Notes under the pieces: generated by a model
Database searches by the model: none
What the model was told of the DNA's origin: nothing
The model's input: only the letters and a program-made list of their open reading frames with translations
Assembly: GCF_030269925.1 (NCBI RefSeq)
Contig: NC_085124.1
Location: forward strand, 15,500,001-15,564,000
Source of the DNA: Bombyx mori
Taxonomy: Eukaryota > Arthropoda > Insecta > Lepidoptera > Bombycidae
Direction: 5' to 3'
DNA: 64,000 nucleotides
Position numbers and translations under genes: made by a program
Shown here: in pieces, positions 29,516 to 41,205 of the stretch
How the letters are laid out: each line of letters starts with the position of its first letter
How positions within the stretch are numbered: position 1 is the first letter of the stretch

Positions 29516-31502
29516 CTTCTATTTATTTTATTAATTATTATGCTTATTAAAATCACACGCTTAAACATGAACGTTATGAAGTGAATGATGATTCATTAAA
29601 TAATCCAACGATTTTTAAACATACTCTTACAAGTTCAGGAGAAAATGACCACAGCTTAAAATCGATATTTCACTTTTAAGTAAACCGCATGGTTATCAAT
29701 TTTGTTTAAATCTGTTAAATTTATTATCATTGTGTCAGTAGTGGTTACATATTTCACATCACAAAGCTGTGCTAAGCTATATTCGTGACAACTATTTCCA
29801 CTAAAGCAGCAATAAATCTACACGACAAATACATTTCCATTTATATTGTTAGAATGACTAGCTATTATCAACAATCTATGTTTGTGCTCTTTCGAGTTTA
29901 GACATTGGATCCATTTTATTTAAGCGTACCAGAGAGAGAGAGAGATAGAGAGATGTTGAATTTTAAAATTTAATGTTTGCTTTTGAAATTGGTTTGACAA
30001 GTGACAGAGATAAAGTTATTTTTGTTTTGTATTTCATAGAGTTTAATTCACACGGTGCACACTGGTCGTGCGTTTGTGCTATAGTCGTTTTGCTTACGAT
30101 TTGATCGTCAATAGAGTTTGTTCTAGTCGTTACAATGTGATGAGCGTTTATTGATTTGAATTCTCTTTTTAGTATACCGGCTCGTGGAATAGCAGTACCG
30201 TACGTGGTTTTCATGCGAGAGGATACAGGTTCTGTATTGGGCATTAAACATAAAGTTTGCTTACGAGTGCTCATAGTTGTTGCAACTATTAGAAATGTAT
30301 TAGTAATGGTATGGGCGGAAGTTGACTTGTAGTCCGCGAATATTAGTTAAATTAGCAAAATTAGTATCAGATTAAATTAATATCCTAAATTATAAAACAT
30401 ATTTTTAAACCATTTACGATAACATTACAAAAGACCCGGATATTTTAATCGGATTCATAATGTTTAACGTTTGGCCCGGACCGGATAACCAGCGGTTACA
30501 GGCAAACGGAAGTCTCGCCCGGATGAACAACAGGATTAAATGATTACAATTATACATTTTATCCTTATTTACTTGATTTTAACATGAAGTCTCAGAATTT
30601 TACGAAACAATAGCGCTTTCGCTATTCTACTAAAATTAATGAATAAAAACGAATAGTTAATGGTTACTATAGCCCATGGACATCATAGCTCTGATGCCGC
30701 CACCCACCTTGAGACATGTGGTCCAAGGCTCTGTCGGAATGTATTTATTGTACTACATGCATAGTAATTGTTAATTACAATATTCTTACGAATCCTATGA
30801 GCTCTGTCATTAATTACCAGTGAAAGCTCTGAAAGCTGTGAAAGCTCGAGCGTGACAAATAATAGTTGTTTAACTTACTTACAATATAACTTTATCTTGA
30901 AATATTTCTACAATTAAAACTTTAGCGAAGTTCGTTTGTTTTTGAATTAAAAAGTTTTCAGTGACAAATCGAAAAGTATTTATCAATTTCTGGAAAGCTT
31001 CCATCCCACACAGCTTTTTAGGGTTGTTTGAATTAGCAAGCAAGGGCTAACTCATAGTTTCATGCAGTCCAACTCCGTATGTCACAATTAATTTACTATG
31101 AGCGGCCGTGAACGGTTCATAAAATTACGGAAAAATAAATGTAAGTTATATAATCAGAGGGATAAAAACCCGATTCACGCGGTCGTGATTGTCGTTATGT
31201 GAGTCAGAAATACGATTACTGTGCCATTTCTGTTTTAGTTAGCAAAATATACTCCATTGTTCAGGGAGCAAATTGACTGCGTCGTGAAGATCTAAAATAT
31301 GCGTGCTACTTTATAAATTATGTGTGCTACATCCATATTGTGTATAGTATATTATATGCATAATATAATATATCAGGATTAAACATATCTTTTCATCTTT
31401 AAAAAAAGTAACAATCTAATGAAGTCTTTCACTGTACCCTTTGTGCATAAAGTGAAATATAAATTAATGTTAATAATGTTATCAAAATTTAATTAAATTA
31501 AT
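29516..31502. other. AT-rich DNA without a recognised gene
   Basis: Only a short GAGAGAGA tract at 29933-29955 and a Bm1-like scrap at about 30655-30735 (TGGTTACTATAGCCCATGGA) stand out. Short frames lack coding signatures. Confidence 0.5.
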
Positions 31503-31680
31503 AAATGCAGCAGCAATGCGTTTCGGTTTGAAGGGTGGGGCAGACCTTAGAACAATTAGAACTTATATTTCAGGTAGATGGTGCATTTACGTCGTAGATG
31601 TCTATGGGCTCCAGTAACCACTTAACACCATGTGGGCTGTGAGCTCGTCCACCCATCTAAGCAATAAATTTTTTTTTTTC
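31503..31680 (+). mobile_element. Bm1 SINE copy, 5'-truncated
   Basis: GCAGCAATGCGTTTCGGTTT through CCATCTAAGCAATAAATT. Confidence 0.85.
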
Positions 31681-32227
31681 CAATCAATCAGTCTTTATTA
31701 ACATAAATATGTACTTATTTAATCACTTAAAAGAAGATAATCGCAAACAAACCCATCTTTTTTTCATGCAAGTTTATATCTGAACGTTTTTTTGAATGGC
31801 AAAAATGATCCGTAAGAGGATAGAACGAGTAACCGGCTGTAATCCGGAGCGAACCTGAACGCTTGTTAGGTTTTAATGAAAGCAGATTTTACTTAAATCT
31901 CTCCATTGCTGATGTACCTACCTCACACAGATTAAACTGCTCACATACCTACGTTATACTCGTATAACATTACCAAAATAATTTATTTTTGCTTACACTG
32001 ACAGACGGATACTGTAACTGACAATATTAATTGATTCCTAATAAACTTCAGCCATGAAAATTCTTGCGTATCTCTGACATTTGTAATAGTTGAAAAATTG
32101 CAGCTATGTGCGCTGACTACATAAACCATACCAACCATTTAACAACAGCATTAGTTCTGTAAGCAAAACAGCAAAAAAATACAATAGGTATAGCTGCTTG
32201 GCTGTTTTGCAGGCCACAACTGGCATG

Positions 32228-32312
32228 ACAATGGCATCGCTGACGTCCGTGAGTATCTATCATCAGGTGGGCCAGTTCCCTGTCTGCCTTTAATGGCAAT
32301 ATAAAAAGGTAA
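32228..32312 (+). mobile_element. LINE 3' tail scrap
   Basis: GCATCGCTGACGTCCGTGAG and ATCAGGTGGGCCAGTTCCCT followed by CTGCCTTTAATGGCAATAT. A diverged copy of the tail seen at 34075-34222. Confidence 0.5.
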
Positions 32313-32636
32313 TCAAAGTCTATAGAATATTACATCAGCACGATGCACCGTTCGGAGAAAATGTGGGAGATGAGTGCGTCTTCTGTTTCACTACTGCACC
32401 ACAAGACACTACTGCCTGGAGCGATCAAAGTCAAATAGGTTCAAAGATTCAAGCGAGCCTTTACATGAATTTTAAATAGTCTTCACTTAACTACCGATTC
32501 AAAATGATGTTTTTTACTAAAAACAATGCTAATATTGTAAATAAATTAAAAATTAACTCAACGTTTGCTAAATATACCTATACCGAATTTACACCTATTA
32601 AACATTGTTTAATACACAAACAGAAAACCCATAGAC

Positions 32637-32890
32637 TGGTGGTAGGACCTCTTGTGAGTCCGCACGGGTTGGTACCACCACCCCGCCTATTTCTGCCGTG
32701 AAGCAGTAATGCGTTTCGGTTTGAAGGGTGGGGTAGCCGTTGTAACTATACTGAGACCTTAGAACTTATATCTTAAGGTGGGTGGCGCATTTATATTGTA
32801 GATGTCTATGGGCTCCAGTAACCACTTAACACCAGGTGGGCTGTGAGATCGTCCACCCACCTAAGCAATAAAAAAAAAAGAAAAAAAAAA
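32637..32890 (+). mobile_element. Bm1 SINE copy
   Basis: GACTGGTGGTAGGACCTCTT to CACCTAAGCAATAAAAAAAA, with an A-rich tail. Confidence 0.9.
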
Positions 32891-33689
32891 CGTTTTAAAG
32901 CAGACCATACAACGATTGATGTACAGGCCTATTCTAGTATTTGTTTGACTTAGTCACTTAACATCCAGCTTTGGGATGAATGAGCTCCATGAAATTGCCG
33001 ATATCTATACGCGTCAGTGACTACTTAAGATTAGAAGAGCTTGATTGCTTTCGATGGTAATTTAAAATATGAACACTAATATTCATTTGGGCTGTGAGAT
33101 TGTCAGCTTTTCTAATAGGCTTTTATTATTAGAATAAATCATAAAAAAGAGTCGCAGGTAATGAATCGTTTGCGAACAACGAATCAGGACTGACATCGCT
33201 ACATTCCTTTAATAATAACAAATGGTAGATCTAAGTAAAGCCGCCCATTTAAATAAGGGGCTAGAAATTTATCATGAGTATAAATAAAGTTTCTTTTAAG
33301 GATTAATCTCGTGCATTTTACAGTTTATGACGTTTCGAATAACATACAGCGGTTACGAACGAATCTGGTTAATTATTATTCGTCGGATTCTCAATAATAA
33401 TACGTTATTGACAAGAGTTTTCTAAAAATTATGTTAATGCTTTGTTTGTTTGTACACAAAATCAGAGGAACCTCGAGGTTTATATTTGTTTAAATCTCTA
33501 CTTGGTGCTACGAAGTGTTTGGTGGTAAAAGTAAAATTGTTTAAATCAATTCAATACATAAACAAGGAGCCTATCCTCTTTATTATTATCGTCTTTCTTT
33601 ATTGTGCCAGTAATTGGAAATGTAATTTTTCTAATAATAACTTTATTTCACGAAAGCATGTAGCTATTGCAATACGAGAATTACCTAAC

Positions 33690-33790
33690 ATCTGCCGTAG
33701 CAAGAGCAGTGCTCTGAATTTTCAATCAGATCGGAATCGCGGTCCACTGAGAAGGTTCGGCAGGAAACTGAGAGGGTTATGTCCATGGAT
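33690..33790 (-). mobile_element. Jockey-type LINE tail scrap
   Basis: CGTAGCAAGAGCAGTGCTCT, then CAGATCGGAATCGCGGTCCA and GAGAAGGTTCGGCAGGAAAC, a diverged version of 1015-1090. Confidence 0.5.
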
Positions 33791-34074
33791 TAGGTTGCAC
33801 AATAATAAACAGATATTACTCAAGTGGACTTTATTTGAAAGGCACAAAACTTCAACTATCTATGTAGTGCAAATTGAAGCTCCCGCGATTCCAGTTCGCG
33901 CTGAAATATTCGTAGCACTCGAGAGTGCCAGGATATCCGTCGGTTATTGAAATGTTTGCCGTGTAGAGTATTTACATGAACTTACCGATTACTAGAAGTG
34001 CCCATAAACTGTTAAGGTTAATTTGTATAAAATAGTCATTAAATTGTTAATGGACTCCTACGAATACAGAAGAA

Positions 34075-34222
34075 TGTCCTTCTTCAAACGAGGCTTGTGG
34101 AGAGTACTCAACGGTAGGCAGCGGCTTGGCTCTGCTCCTGGCATTGCTGAGGTCCATGGGCAACGGTAACCACTCCCCATCAGGTGGGCCGTATGCTTGT
34201 CTGCCTACAAGGGCTATAAAAA
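34075..34222 (+). mobile_element. LINE 3' tail fragment
   Basis: Begins TCCTTCTTCAAACGAGGCTT and ends GGGCTATAAAAAAA; matches 14040-14190. Confidence 0.7.
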
Positions 34223-34310
34223 AATGTGACTTTATAGTAAAGTGTTTATGAATATAGCTTCATTTGTTTCTTCATTGTTAATTTATCTATTTTTTAAATA
34301 TCACTGTTAG

Positions 34311-34548
34311 TTAGTAGAACGTGCTGTGAGTTCGCACGGGTGCTTACCACCACTGCCTATTTCTGCCGTGAAGCAGTAATGCGTTTCGGTTTGAAGGGTG
34401 GGACAGAAGTTGTAACTATACTGAGACCTTAGAACTCTTGTCTTCAGGTAGGTGGCGGCATTTACGTTGTAGATGTCAATGAGCTCCGGTGACCACGTAC
34501 CACACGGTGCGCCGTGAGCTCGTCTACCCACCTACGCAAGAAAAAAAC
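34311..34548 (+). mobile_element. Bm1 SINE copy, diverged
   Basis: GTTAGTTAGTAGAACGTGCT-like start, then CCGTGAAGCAGTAATGCGTT to CACCTACGCAAGAAAAAAA. Confidence 0.8.
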
Positions 34549-34768
34549 TCATATGCAAGCCTTAAATAGCTCAATACTTTTGGTACTAGCTTAGTAGGGT
34601 AGTACCAGTTTTGCCTAATATTTATGTGCGGTATTACGTTCGTGTAAGCTAGTCTCGGACAGTGTTGAGAATATTTTCATAGTATTTGAATTATTTTGTC
34701 GTCTTCAAGGTTACCCCTCGCACATTTCGTGCTTCAGTTTTATATGTCGCAGAATGGGTCGATATATA

Positions 34769-35345
34769 TATTTTTTTTATTGCTTATATGGGTGGACGAG
34801 CTCACAGCCCACCTGGTGTTAAGTGGTTACTGGAGCCCATGGACATCTACAACGTAAATGCCACCACCCACCTTGAGATATAAGTTCTAAGGTCTCAAGT
34901 ATAGTTACAACGGCTATCCCACCCTTCAAACCGAAACGCATTACTGCTTCACGGCAGAAATAGACAGGGCGGTGGTACCTACCCGCGCGGACTCACAAGA
35001 GGTCCTACCACCAGTAACTACGCAAATTATAATTTTGCAGGTTTGATTTTTATTACATGAGACCTTAGAACTTGTATCTCAAGGTGGGTGGCGTGTATAC
35101 GTTGTAGATGTATATGGGCTCCAGTAACCACTTAACACCAGGTGGGCTGTGAGCTCCTCCACCCATCTAAGTAATAAAGAAAAAAAAATATTACACGATG
35201 TTATTCCTTCACCGTGGAAGTCAACCGTGAACATTTGTTTAAGTACTTATTTCATTAGAAAAATTAGTACCCGCCTGCGGGATTCGAACACCGTTGCATC
35301 GCTAAATATAAATGCACCGGACGTCTTATCCTTTAGGCCACGACG
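34769..35345 (-). mobile_element. Full-length Bm1 interrupted by another Bm1
   Basis: The outer copy runs from the T run at 34769 through ATTATAATTTTGCAGGTTTG, is broken at 35057, and resumes at about 35189 (TTACACGATGTTATTCCTTC) to the head at 35345 (TTTAGGCCACGACGA). Its head holds GGGATTCGAACACCG. Confidence 0.85.
35058..35188 (+). mobile_element. Bm1 SINE inserted into another Bm1
   Basis: A 5'-truncated sense copy, TGAGACCTTAGAACTTGTAT to AAGTAATAAAGAAAAAAAA, bounded by the 7-bp duplication TATTACA (35051-35057 and 35189-35195) of the outer element. Confidence 0.85.
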
Positions 35346-35749
35346 AGGATTTCGTTTCCAGTAACTATAATTCTTAGTGACAATACGCCGAGAGGAGATT
35401 AGTGCGGGGCCGCAGCTTCCATACGACGATGATCGTCTTAAAGCCGTTTTTCAGTTTATACACTTTCATATGGAAGAGGTTATTATGATTTTTTGCCTTC
35501 CATGAATTTATAGTGCGGTTCCATCGTTTTTTAAAGAAGGTACCAAGGATAGGACCCGTGAAGATACCATTTTAATACTGGGCAATTGAAATGGAATTTA
35601 TGGCGGGCAATCAATTCTAAATTCAAGAAAATTGTAATTTACAAGTATCGAATTCTATTTTCAAATTACGTCATTTGTTTATTGATTAGGGTTCCGTTTT
35701 TATTACATTTTTATTTTATTATCTATAGGGATACGATAAAAATACCAGT

Positions 35750-36315
35750 AACTATGGAATACGAGTTTCGTCACAGTAGACAAACAGCTCACAACATTGA
35801 TGACGTGTACAGAGTGAAAACTACAAACGGACGTACGACTCGTTATTGATTAGAATGCTACCGATATGGAAATTTTTATCTAGAAAATCAACTCAGTGGT
35901 CGCCCGAAAATTCAAGTCAACAATGACGAATTGAAGGCGATAGTGCAAGCTGACGATATTAAATCTACTGCTGATTTAACAGCAGCTTTCAACGTTAGCA
36001 TCAAAACAATAAGCTATTTGAGACAAATTGGGAAGGTAAAAATAACTTTATAAATGGTTGCCACATGAACTGAACAATAGCGCGACGAATGAGTTAAGGT
36101 ATGCCTTGCGTTGCTTAACAGACAAAGAAACTAAAGAATTTTGAACCGCATTGTCGCTTGCGATGAAAAGTGGATTCTTTTTGGTGAGTCGTAAGCAGTA
36201 ATCATGTTTGTTGGATCCTGGTTCAGTACCTAGAAAATACCACAAATAAAATCTTCCCCTCAAAAGTTCATGGTCACTGTTTGATGATCTAGTGTCAGTA
36301 TAATTCATCACAGCT
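35750..36315 (+). pseudogene. mariner-family transposase relic
   Basis: In several frames it reads EYEFRHSRQTAHNIDDVYRV, then YGNFYLENQLSGRPKIQVNN, DELKAIVQADDIKSTADLTA, FNVSIKTISYLRQIGKVK, and IVACDEKWILF (first catalytic Asp region), then a decayed DPGSVPRKYHK. Stops and frameshifts are numerous. The C-terminal catalytic part is missing. Confidence 0.7.
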
Positions 36316-36344
36316 TCTTACCAAGTAAATAAAGACCTGGGAAC

Positions 36345-36570
36345 AAATCACGCACAGTCGACCACAAAATAAAATTACATACTTGTATATTAAAGTATAT
36401 AAATATATAAGATATATTTACGTTTAAATGTATACATATATAGATAATAAGCATCCAGACAAAGAACAAACAAACCTGTTCATCACACGAATTTTTGCCC
36501 AATGTGGGAATTGAGCCCGCAACCCTCGGCGCGTCAGTCAGAGCGGCTAACCACTGCACCTCCGAGTCAC
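36345..36570 (-). mobile_element. tRNA-derived SINE-like repeat
   Basis: The minus strand begins GGAGGTGCAGTGGTTAGCCG (A-box-like) and about 35 bases on has GGGCTCAATTCCC (B-box-like). The body then reads CATTGGGCAAAAATTCGTGT to TTGTTCTTTGTCTGGATGCT and an AT-rich tail. It is not Bm1. Confidence 0.45.
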
Positions 36571-36874
36571 AATCATTTTCCGTTTCGATCCGATGCACAA
36601 TGCAGGAAGGCCACTCTAGATTACTTGTTTGATTTTGATTAACCTTAGCACGTCTAGGAGGAATAGTCAAGTTACTACGCACATACGCTTGCTAAAAAAA
36701 TGAACCTTCACGTTACGCTCATGAGTGGATAGAGCTGTGTATCGGTATGATCTATAAATAACAAAGGTAAAACAGATATACAACGTTTTTCTCTTCAGTG
36801 AAAGCGTTTTATTTTAGTTTTTCTTTAGTAGCTGATGATGAACTTTACTGCTACCAATAAAAACCGTTTTTTTT

Positions 36875-37095
36875 TTGTTACTGGTGGTAGAGCCTGCCTA
36901 ATTCTACTGTGAAGCAGTAATGCGTTTCGGATTGAAGGGTGGGGCAGCCGTTGTAACTACACAGAGACCTTAGAACTCATATCTCGAAGTGGGTGGCGGC
37001 ATTTATGTTGTAGATGTCTATTAGCTCCAGCAAGCACTTAACACCAGGTAGACTGTGAGCTCGTCTACCCATCTATGTGTCAAAAAAAAAAAAAA
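36875..37095 (+). mobile_element. Bm1 SINE copy
   Basis: TTACTGGTGGTAGAGCCTGC to CCATCTATGTGTCAAAAAAA with a long A run. Confidence 0.85.
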
Positions 37096-37605
37096 ACGAT
37101 AAAACCAAAAGAGAAATGTAATACTTGAGATGTATTTAAATCTTGAGATGTCGGTGATTATGGTCGAATTTTGATCTTTGGTCTATATAAATACGTACGT
37201 ATGTTTATTATCTACTTAAGAAACAGTGCTCGATTTCATTGTAACATCACAAGATTAACTCTTCGATACAACAAACAAAAAGCCTTGATTTAATTTTATA
37301 AGAGTAGAAAGTTGTGGAGATCCCGCAAAGGGGATGCTGCTAGCAAATCTTCTTATTCACGTAAGAAGCTTAGAGCTTACCGGTAAGTCTTTGACAATCG
37401 AACGCGAGCGAGTCTGTAAGGAGGGCGCGGGCTGCCTACCTCACCCGAAACAACCGGACTGCGTATTTATTTACTCTGTTGCATTTTTCATAGCCATCAC
37501 AGGTTAATAGAGACAATAGCTCACGAATGTCAGCAATACCAGGAGTACAAATAAAGCTACAGCGCACTGTAAAGGGCTTATCTTAAACGACGCCCTACCA
37601 TCGAT

Positions 37606-37730
37606 AATTAACAATTTTTATTTTGCGGGTTTGAATTTTATTACACGATGTCATTATTTCTTCGCTGTAGTCATGAATACGTATTCAGGATGCATTACTT
37701 GCTCGCAGAATTTGAACACCGATATAGCCA
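37606..37730 (-). mobile_element. Bm1 head fragment, decayed
   Basis: TTTATTTTGCGGGTTTGAAT, TTACACGATGTCATTATTTC and AATTTGAACACCGATATAGC correspond to the tRNA-like half of Bm1. Confidence 0.55.
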
Positions 37731-39494
37731 GACTTTTAGAATGTATGGAGAATGCACGATTGTTAATATCTCGTCTGTGAAAATAAATAGTTTTGTAAAT
37801 AAAGAATGATCTTTGGAGGCGATTCAGTGTGCTCACTAATTACAAGAGACACAGTACAAGCGCCGTCTGGAGACCACACAACACTATTATATTGTAGTAC
37901 ATGCATCTCTTTATTATACGTCTCAGTTACATATCCATCTTTCCATCACATTTTTCAAAATCATTCTTACAAAGTGCTCATTTCCCAGAGCTAAAACACA
38001 CATCGAAAATTTAACGCGACGGAGAAAGTTCACCATTCACCAAACAGAGCTTAAGGTACATCGGAACACACCCACATCGTTAACTATGGCCGGCCAAAAA
38101 TTCCAAGAAATCCCTACAAATAGCTCAAAGTTTTCGTATTGGCAACCCACAACATAAGTCTGTTAGGTTTGGCAAATTTAAATTTCACCGGTAAAATAGC
38201 GATCCGTGAGCGGAGTGAATTAATTCAGCCGAATGTTAATCGGTACACCTTCCGATTTTTGGATCGTGCCGTCACAGTCTACAGGGCGAATCTCGTCAAG
38301 GATTTTCCTTGTAATAATATTATCTCTAAGCTTGCGCGAATGTTAACAATCTGCTCTTGCCATTTTCGAGCGCGAGCGTTATGATGGTACAAACGGTCGG
38401 TCTTGTATCTGGTATGTGGGGTTCAGTACAGAATGTATCTGGACAATGAGTACGGATGCCTTCTGGAACGGTGTGCTGTCTCCAGTTGTGATATCGTCAT
38501 CCTGTCTAGAGTAAAAAAAGGCTTTTCTATATAAAGCTAGGATCGGATCGAACGGATAATTGTTAAGCGTTATAACATTGAAATCATGGCATAGTGACAT
38601 TACTCAATGCGAATTCGCTATGCCGCGGGTGCTGACAGATTATTCTTAACTGAATTCTACAGAATGCATTACTTTGGCTAGCATTTTATACCACTTATTA
38701 CATAATAAAAGGTGAAAACAAAAAAATGGTACATACATAATGATTCCTGAGTCCCTAATGATAATGATTTCGGCTCTGTACCAGTATTACTCAAAATGTG
38801 TATGTCAAACGTCAATTGATACAGAAGCACACAATGGAACAAACGGTCTGCAATTGTCATGCTATAACAAGGTACAAATAAATAAATAAACCAGCGGATA
38901 AATACTTTGTAAAGACAACGCATAGATCGAGCTGAGAACTAAGTTCACTGCTCACCTCATTCCGTTGAGCTGTTCGATCAGCTTCAAGACAAAATAATAA
39001 ATAGAGGCGTAACGGTGTCCGATAGCGCACAAAGCGAGAAAACGGCTTAATTTTCCGGTTAGGAGACCGCTAAAAGAAAAAAAATCTACCGTCCTTATTT
39101 CGCCTTTCACACTTTGTCGTCCCATAGATCTCTTTGATGGACAATTTTGTGATTTACCCTCCGAGGGATTACAATGATTCCTTCCAGATTAAGCCCTTTT
39201 TTCTTTTCTTACAACGCCTACTTATTTCTTTAAGGTTTTGTGTCGGTTCAGGGACGTCTGGGTTTGATCATTGAAGCGCTATCGGCTTACACTTTGCCAA
39301 TACAATGAATTGGATTAAATCAAATAATTTTAGGTATAATTAATTTAAATCAGGGTTTGATGATGATATTCATTTATTAAACGCTGTTGGAGTTATCAAC
39401 GATGACGTTGGTAACTTTTTATTTCAATAATGGATGACGCTACTATAATGAATAATTTTGGAAATGAAGAAGTATCTGTCTTTGATTTAAAAAA
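37731..39494. other. DNA without a recognised gene
   Basis: AT-rich with several short frames (37806, 38139, 38678) that show no domain, splice context or codon bias I can defend. Confidence 0.45.
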
Positions 39495-40115
39495 TAATTT
39501 ATTTATTTATTTATAACTTCTTATACTATAAAGAATAAAGGCGGACTTAATGCCATAGGCATTCTCTAACAGTCTACGTTAGGGGAGTGCAGAGATGAAG
39601 CTTGGTAGGTGTAGTGTCAAGGTGATATTACTGAAACATAATAATATGTGTATATATAACATACATAATATTTATAGATACAAATACTCGTACTTAAATA
39701 AATACATATACATAAATATATAGATATACATAAATATATACATATACGTATCATAAATATATACATATAAAAACATACATAAACAAATATTATCAATTAG
39801 ATGACTCTGCGAACTCTCTGAGAAACAGTTCTCGAACCTACGTCTTAAACGCTTCACGTGTAGTGGCCGACCTTATTTTGAGTGGGAGCGCATTCCATAG
39901 AAGAATTGACTGAATAGTGAATGAAGAGTGTAAAAAGTCAGAACTATGTGGAGGACAGCGAAGAAGAAGATTGTGAGATGAACGAAGATTTCGGCTGTGG
40001 TCAGACCCTAAGTATTGAAAGGAAGTAGTTAAATAAGCAGGTGGATTTGGGGAGTGCAACAAAGAGTAAAGAGTACTGAGAGCACGCAAGCTACGGCGTT
40101 GAATAATGAATTATA
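39495..40115 (-). pseudogene. Non-LTR retrotransposon ORF2 C-terminus and 3' UTR
   Basis: The minus strand reads LYSLLHSPNPPAYLTTSFQY, then LGSDHSRNLRSSHNLLLRCP, then FTIQSILLWNALPLKIRSAT, a stop, then RRFENCFSESSQSH. The 3' UTR ends in TTTA-type repeats near 39495-39520. This family is distinct from the 2132-2725 one. Confidence 0.6.
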
Positions 40116-40512
40116 TATTATTTTTATGTAATATTTTTATTATTATTCATTGATACACTGCAATTAAACTAGATAAACTTCTTTAACGAGTTTGTTTAGA
40201 AAATTGTGAATTTTTAATTCAATGTTATAATGGGTTAGGCTACAGAATTAAGAAATATATTCGGTTTTAACCAAACTTGTTTATTAACACATCTTAAAAT
40301 AAAAATTGCAGACAGTTAAAATCGAACTATCGCATAAGAAGATATCGGTCAGCACTCACTATACCTTTTACTCCCTCACTATACCCATATACCACTATTA
40401 GTACTTAGGGTAGCAGGCCAGAAATTGCAGGTCGATGTAAGTACTCTTGGAAATCGTGGAATAGTTTGTCGTCACGACTGGCCCATAGCATCAGCCCGCA
40501 GTTTCCCGGCCA

Positions 40513-40700
40513 GATTTTTTAATATTGCTTAGACGGGTCAACGAGCTCACATATAGATCTACTACGTCAATGCATTCACCCACCTTGAGATATGAAGTCC
40601 CAATACGACAGTATCTTCTCTGCAGGTTCTCCCATTCTTCAAACCGGAGCGCATTATTACTTCGTGGCGGAAGCATGCATGGTGGTGGTACCTATTCGAG
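40513..40700 (-). mobile_element. Bm1 SINE copy, strongly diverged
   Basis: TTTTTTAATATTGCTTAGAC, then CACCCACCTTGAGATATGAA, then TTCAAACCGGAGCGCATTAT. Confidence 0.65.
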
Positions 40701-40824
40701 TTTGTATTTTCAGCGGATTGTGATTCCGATCCGATATTAGTGAAGGAGATGCACTTGAGCTGGGACGGACTAGGCAGTTGTTACAAAACTTACTCTCTCG
40801 TTAAGATGTCTTCTTTCCTCCCCC

Positions 40825-40829
<5 letters not shown>

Positions 40830-40897
<68 letters not shown>

Positions 40898-41205
40898 TCA
40901 TTCTCTTTCTCTTTCTCTTTCTCTTTCTCTTTCTCTTTCTCTTTCTCTTTCTCTTTCTCTTTCTCTTTCTCTTTCTCTTTCTCTTTCTCTTTCTCTTTCT
41001 CTTTCTCTTTCTCTTTCTCTTTCTCTTTCTCTTTCTCTTTCTCTTTCTCTTTCTCTTTCTCTTTCTCTTTCTCTTTCTCTTTCTCTTTCTCTTTCTCTTT
41101 CTCTTTCTCTTTCTCTTTCTCTTTCTCTTTCTCTTTCTCTTTCTCTTTCTCTTTCTCTTTCTCTTTCTCTTTCTCTTTCTCTTTCTCTTTCTATTTCTCT
41201 TTCTT
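40830..41205. repeat. Long microsatellite: (CT)n followed by (TCTTTC)n
   Basis: About 60 bases of CT, a short interruption (TTACTCATT at about 40893), then about 300 bases of the hexamer CTCTTT almost without error. It creates an artificial Ser-Leu frame. Confidence 0.95.

Noticed and set aside
29400..29520. tRNA-like sequence with GGGATTCGAACACCG
   Set aside because: It is the head of a Bm1 SINE, not a functional tRNA gene. The same applies near 35280 and 55220.
33450..33950. 166-residue frame
   Set aside because: AT-rich, contains a scrap of jockey tail, and has no coding signature or splice context.
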